30,975 nt of DNA from a virus: the IMG/VR virus record IMGVR_UViG_3300042504_002803, positions 1-30,975 of that record; one strand, written 5' to 3'. A program made the translations under genes and the position numbers. Each line of letters starts with the position of its first letter. The first letter of the stretch is position 1. The notes beneath the pieces were generated by a model. The model was not told the origin of the DNA. It was given only the letters and a program-made list of their open reading frames with translations, and made no database searches. Positions 29,813 through 30,975 of the stretch are shown here, piece by piece.

Positions 29813-30975
29813 ATGAAAACACTACAAGAACAATATAATTTAATTAAAGAAGGAAAAGGTAATAAAGATTTTTTCATGAAATCTACTTTAACTCAATTTC
29901 CTAATTTAGTTAATAAATTTACTTCATTTAACTCAGCAATTCAAATATTATCTACAAAAGGTATTATTTCTGAAGGAATAGGAGGATTAGTATGTAAACC
30001 TGAAAAAGAACCAGATTGGTTTTCTATTTTTAAAGAAAATATAAATGAAGAATATGGTCATCAAGAAGCTAAAGCTGAAGAAAAAAAACCAACTAAAGAT
30101 GTAGTTGATACTGAGATTGAAGGATATGATTATAAAGATTTAGATAACATAGATAATATCTATGGTGAACAATTTTTAAAAGGATTTTATACTGAAATGA
30201 GAGATCCTAAAAATGAGGAAAAATCTGTAGAAGATCTTAAAAAAATTGTAGCTAAAAATTTAAAAAAAGATAGATTACACTATGTAAAGGATGGTCAATT
30301 TGGAGTTAAAGGATTAGGATATACTGAAGATGCACCTGGCTTAGGTATTCCAAAAGAAGCAAAAGGTAAATATAAAAGTAGTGGATATGGTACTTTGAAA
30401 GAAAACCAAGAAAAAAGAAAATTATCATTACAGTTAATTGATAAAAAAGATAAAAAGGGATTAGCTCTTTATAGAAATACTGAAGATCAAAATGATTTAT
30501 ATTATTATGATGGAAAAGTATTATATAATGTTAGAGATGACGGATCAAAAGGACCTTCTGTTAGAATGAGTTTATTTAATATAATTGGGTTAAAAGAAAA
30601 CCAAGAACAAAAACTAACTGAAAATTACATGATTTCTAAATCTGGTTCTAAAACAAATCCTTCATATGTTATAGAAAAAACAGACGGATCTGAACAAATA
30701 GATATGTTTTTTGATTCTGAAGAAAAAGCTAAAGAATACGCTGATAAAAAAGGATTAAAAATTAGCCCTAAAAAGGGATATAATATGGAAGAATCATTAG
30801 ATGAATATAAAAGCACATTAGGTGATTTTGATGGATCTGGTTTAATAGTAGTAGGTTCTACTCAACTAAATAACAATGCTATAGGTGATATGCTAGAAGA
30901 AACTGATTTTTATGGTATTTGGAATACTAGAGAAGGATATTGGTTTTTTCCAGAAGCAGAAGAAACTTTAGATAT
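29813..30975 (+). CDS. Leader-bearing large internal or prohead protein, 3' end missing (at least 387 aa)
   Basis: The ATG at 29813 opens a frame that is still open at the right edge. The N-terminus MKTLQEQYNLIKE (L-I-K-E, site at 11-13) shares MKT.QE with the T4 internal-protein leader MKTYQEFIAE. Further site-like triplets are I-S-E at 52-54 and I-N-E at 77-79. Residues 118-170 (EQFLKGFYTEMRDP to GVKGLGYTEDAPGL) match a module I know from marine T4-like phage proteins near head genes. Later regions hold a beta-rich YYYDGKVLYNVRDDG and GLIVVGSTQLNNNAIG. A prohead protease or scaffold may lie further downstream. Confidence 0.65.
   Translation, partial: MKTLQEQYNLIKEGKGNKDFFMKSTLTQFPNLVNKFTSFNSAIQILSTKGIISEGIGGLVCKPEKEPDWFSIFKENINEEYGHQEAKAEEKKPTKDVVDTEIEGYDYKDLDNIDNIYGEQFLKGFYTEMRDPKNEEKSVEDLKKIVAKNLKKDRLHYVKDGQFGVKGLGYTEDAPGLGIPKEAKGKYKSSGYGTLKENQEKRKLSLQLIDKKDKKGLALYRNTEDQNDLYYYDGKVLYNVRDDGSKGPSVRMSLFNIIGLKENQEQKLTENYMISKSGSKTNPSYVIEKTDGSEQIDMFFDSEEKAKEYADKKGLKISPKKGYNMEESLDEYKSTLGDFDGSGLIVVGSTQLNNNAIGDMLEETDFYGIWNTREGYWFFPEAEETLD

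Overview
The window is a piece of a very AT-rich tailed-phage genome (Caudoviricetes). All recognisable genes lie on the + strand, are tightly packed, and often overlap by four bases (ATGA). A T4-type large terminase (24816-26390) is followed directly by a T4 gp20-like portal (26427-28301), which points to a T4-related contractile-tailed virus. Several proteins resemble ones I associate with marine T4-like phages. The host cannot be read from the sequence. The low GC and the near absence of Shine-Dalgarno sequences, with A-rich leaders instead, would fit a marine Bacteroidota host, but that is only an inference.

Layout. (1) 1-5503: four Ser/Thr/Gly/Asn-rich beta-type virion proteins; two of them end in the same 71-residue module. 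(2) 5506-7736: DNA enzymes, namely a GIY-YIG endonuclease, a zinc-finger/TOPRIM primase and a RecB/Cas4-like nuclease. (3) 7739-20966: a long accessory block with three polymerase-beta-like nucleotidyltransferases (one in a 1072-residue multidomain protein that also carries an NMNAT-like domain and a metallopeptidase domain), a HAD nucleotidase, a zinc-ribbon protein, a membrane-anchored GAF-like protein, a probable PD-(D/E)XK nuclease, a ferritin-like protein, a cupin and many small proteins. (4) 20967-21125: the only sizeable gap, holding a comparatively GC-rich, hairpin-rich stretch that ends in an intrinsic terminator, a small-RNA candidate. (5) 21126-24726: a proteasome-like Ntn hydrolase, an FAD oxidoreductase split into two ORFs around an unrelated gene, a NadR-like P-loop kinase and an SH3-like protein, closed by a strong terminator. 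(6) 24816-30975: terminase, portal and the start of the prohead-core region; the last gene runs off the window.

The main idea to test. At least eleven unrelated proteins between 7739 and the right end begin with a short amphipathic Met-(Lys/Ile) leader that ends in (I/L)-x-E, usually at residues 8-10 or 10-12. This is the form of the T4 capsid-targeting sequence (MKTYQEFIAE) that sends internal proteins into the prohead and is cut by the gp21 protease. The 1072-residue protein has no such leader, but all six of its (I/L)-(N/Q)-E triplets lie between domains, as if it were a polyprotein for the same protease. The accessory block may therefore encode a cargo of enzymes (nucleotidyltransferases, NAD-type chemistry, metallopeptidase, metal-binding proteins) packaged in the head and delivered with the DNA. 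Leader resemblance and site placement are seen in the sequence; packaging and cleavage are inferred.

A recurrent element, close to AATATTTATAAT, lies in most of the longer gaps just before start codons and may be the phage's promoter signal.
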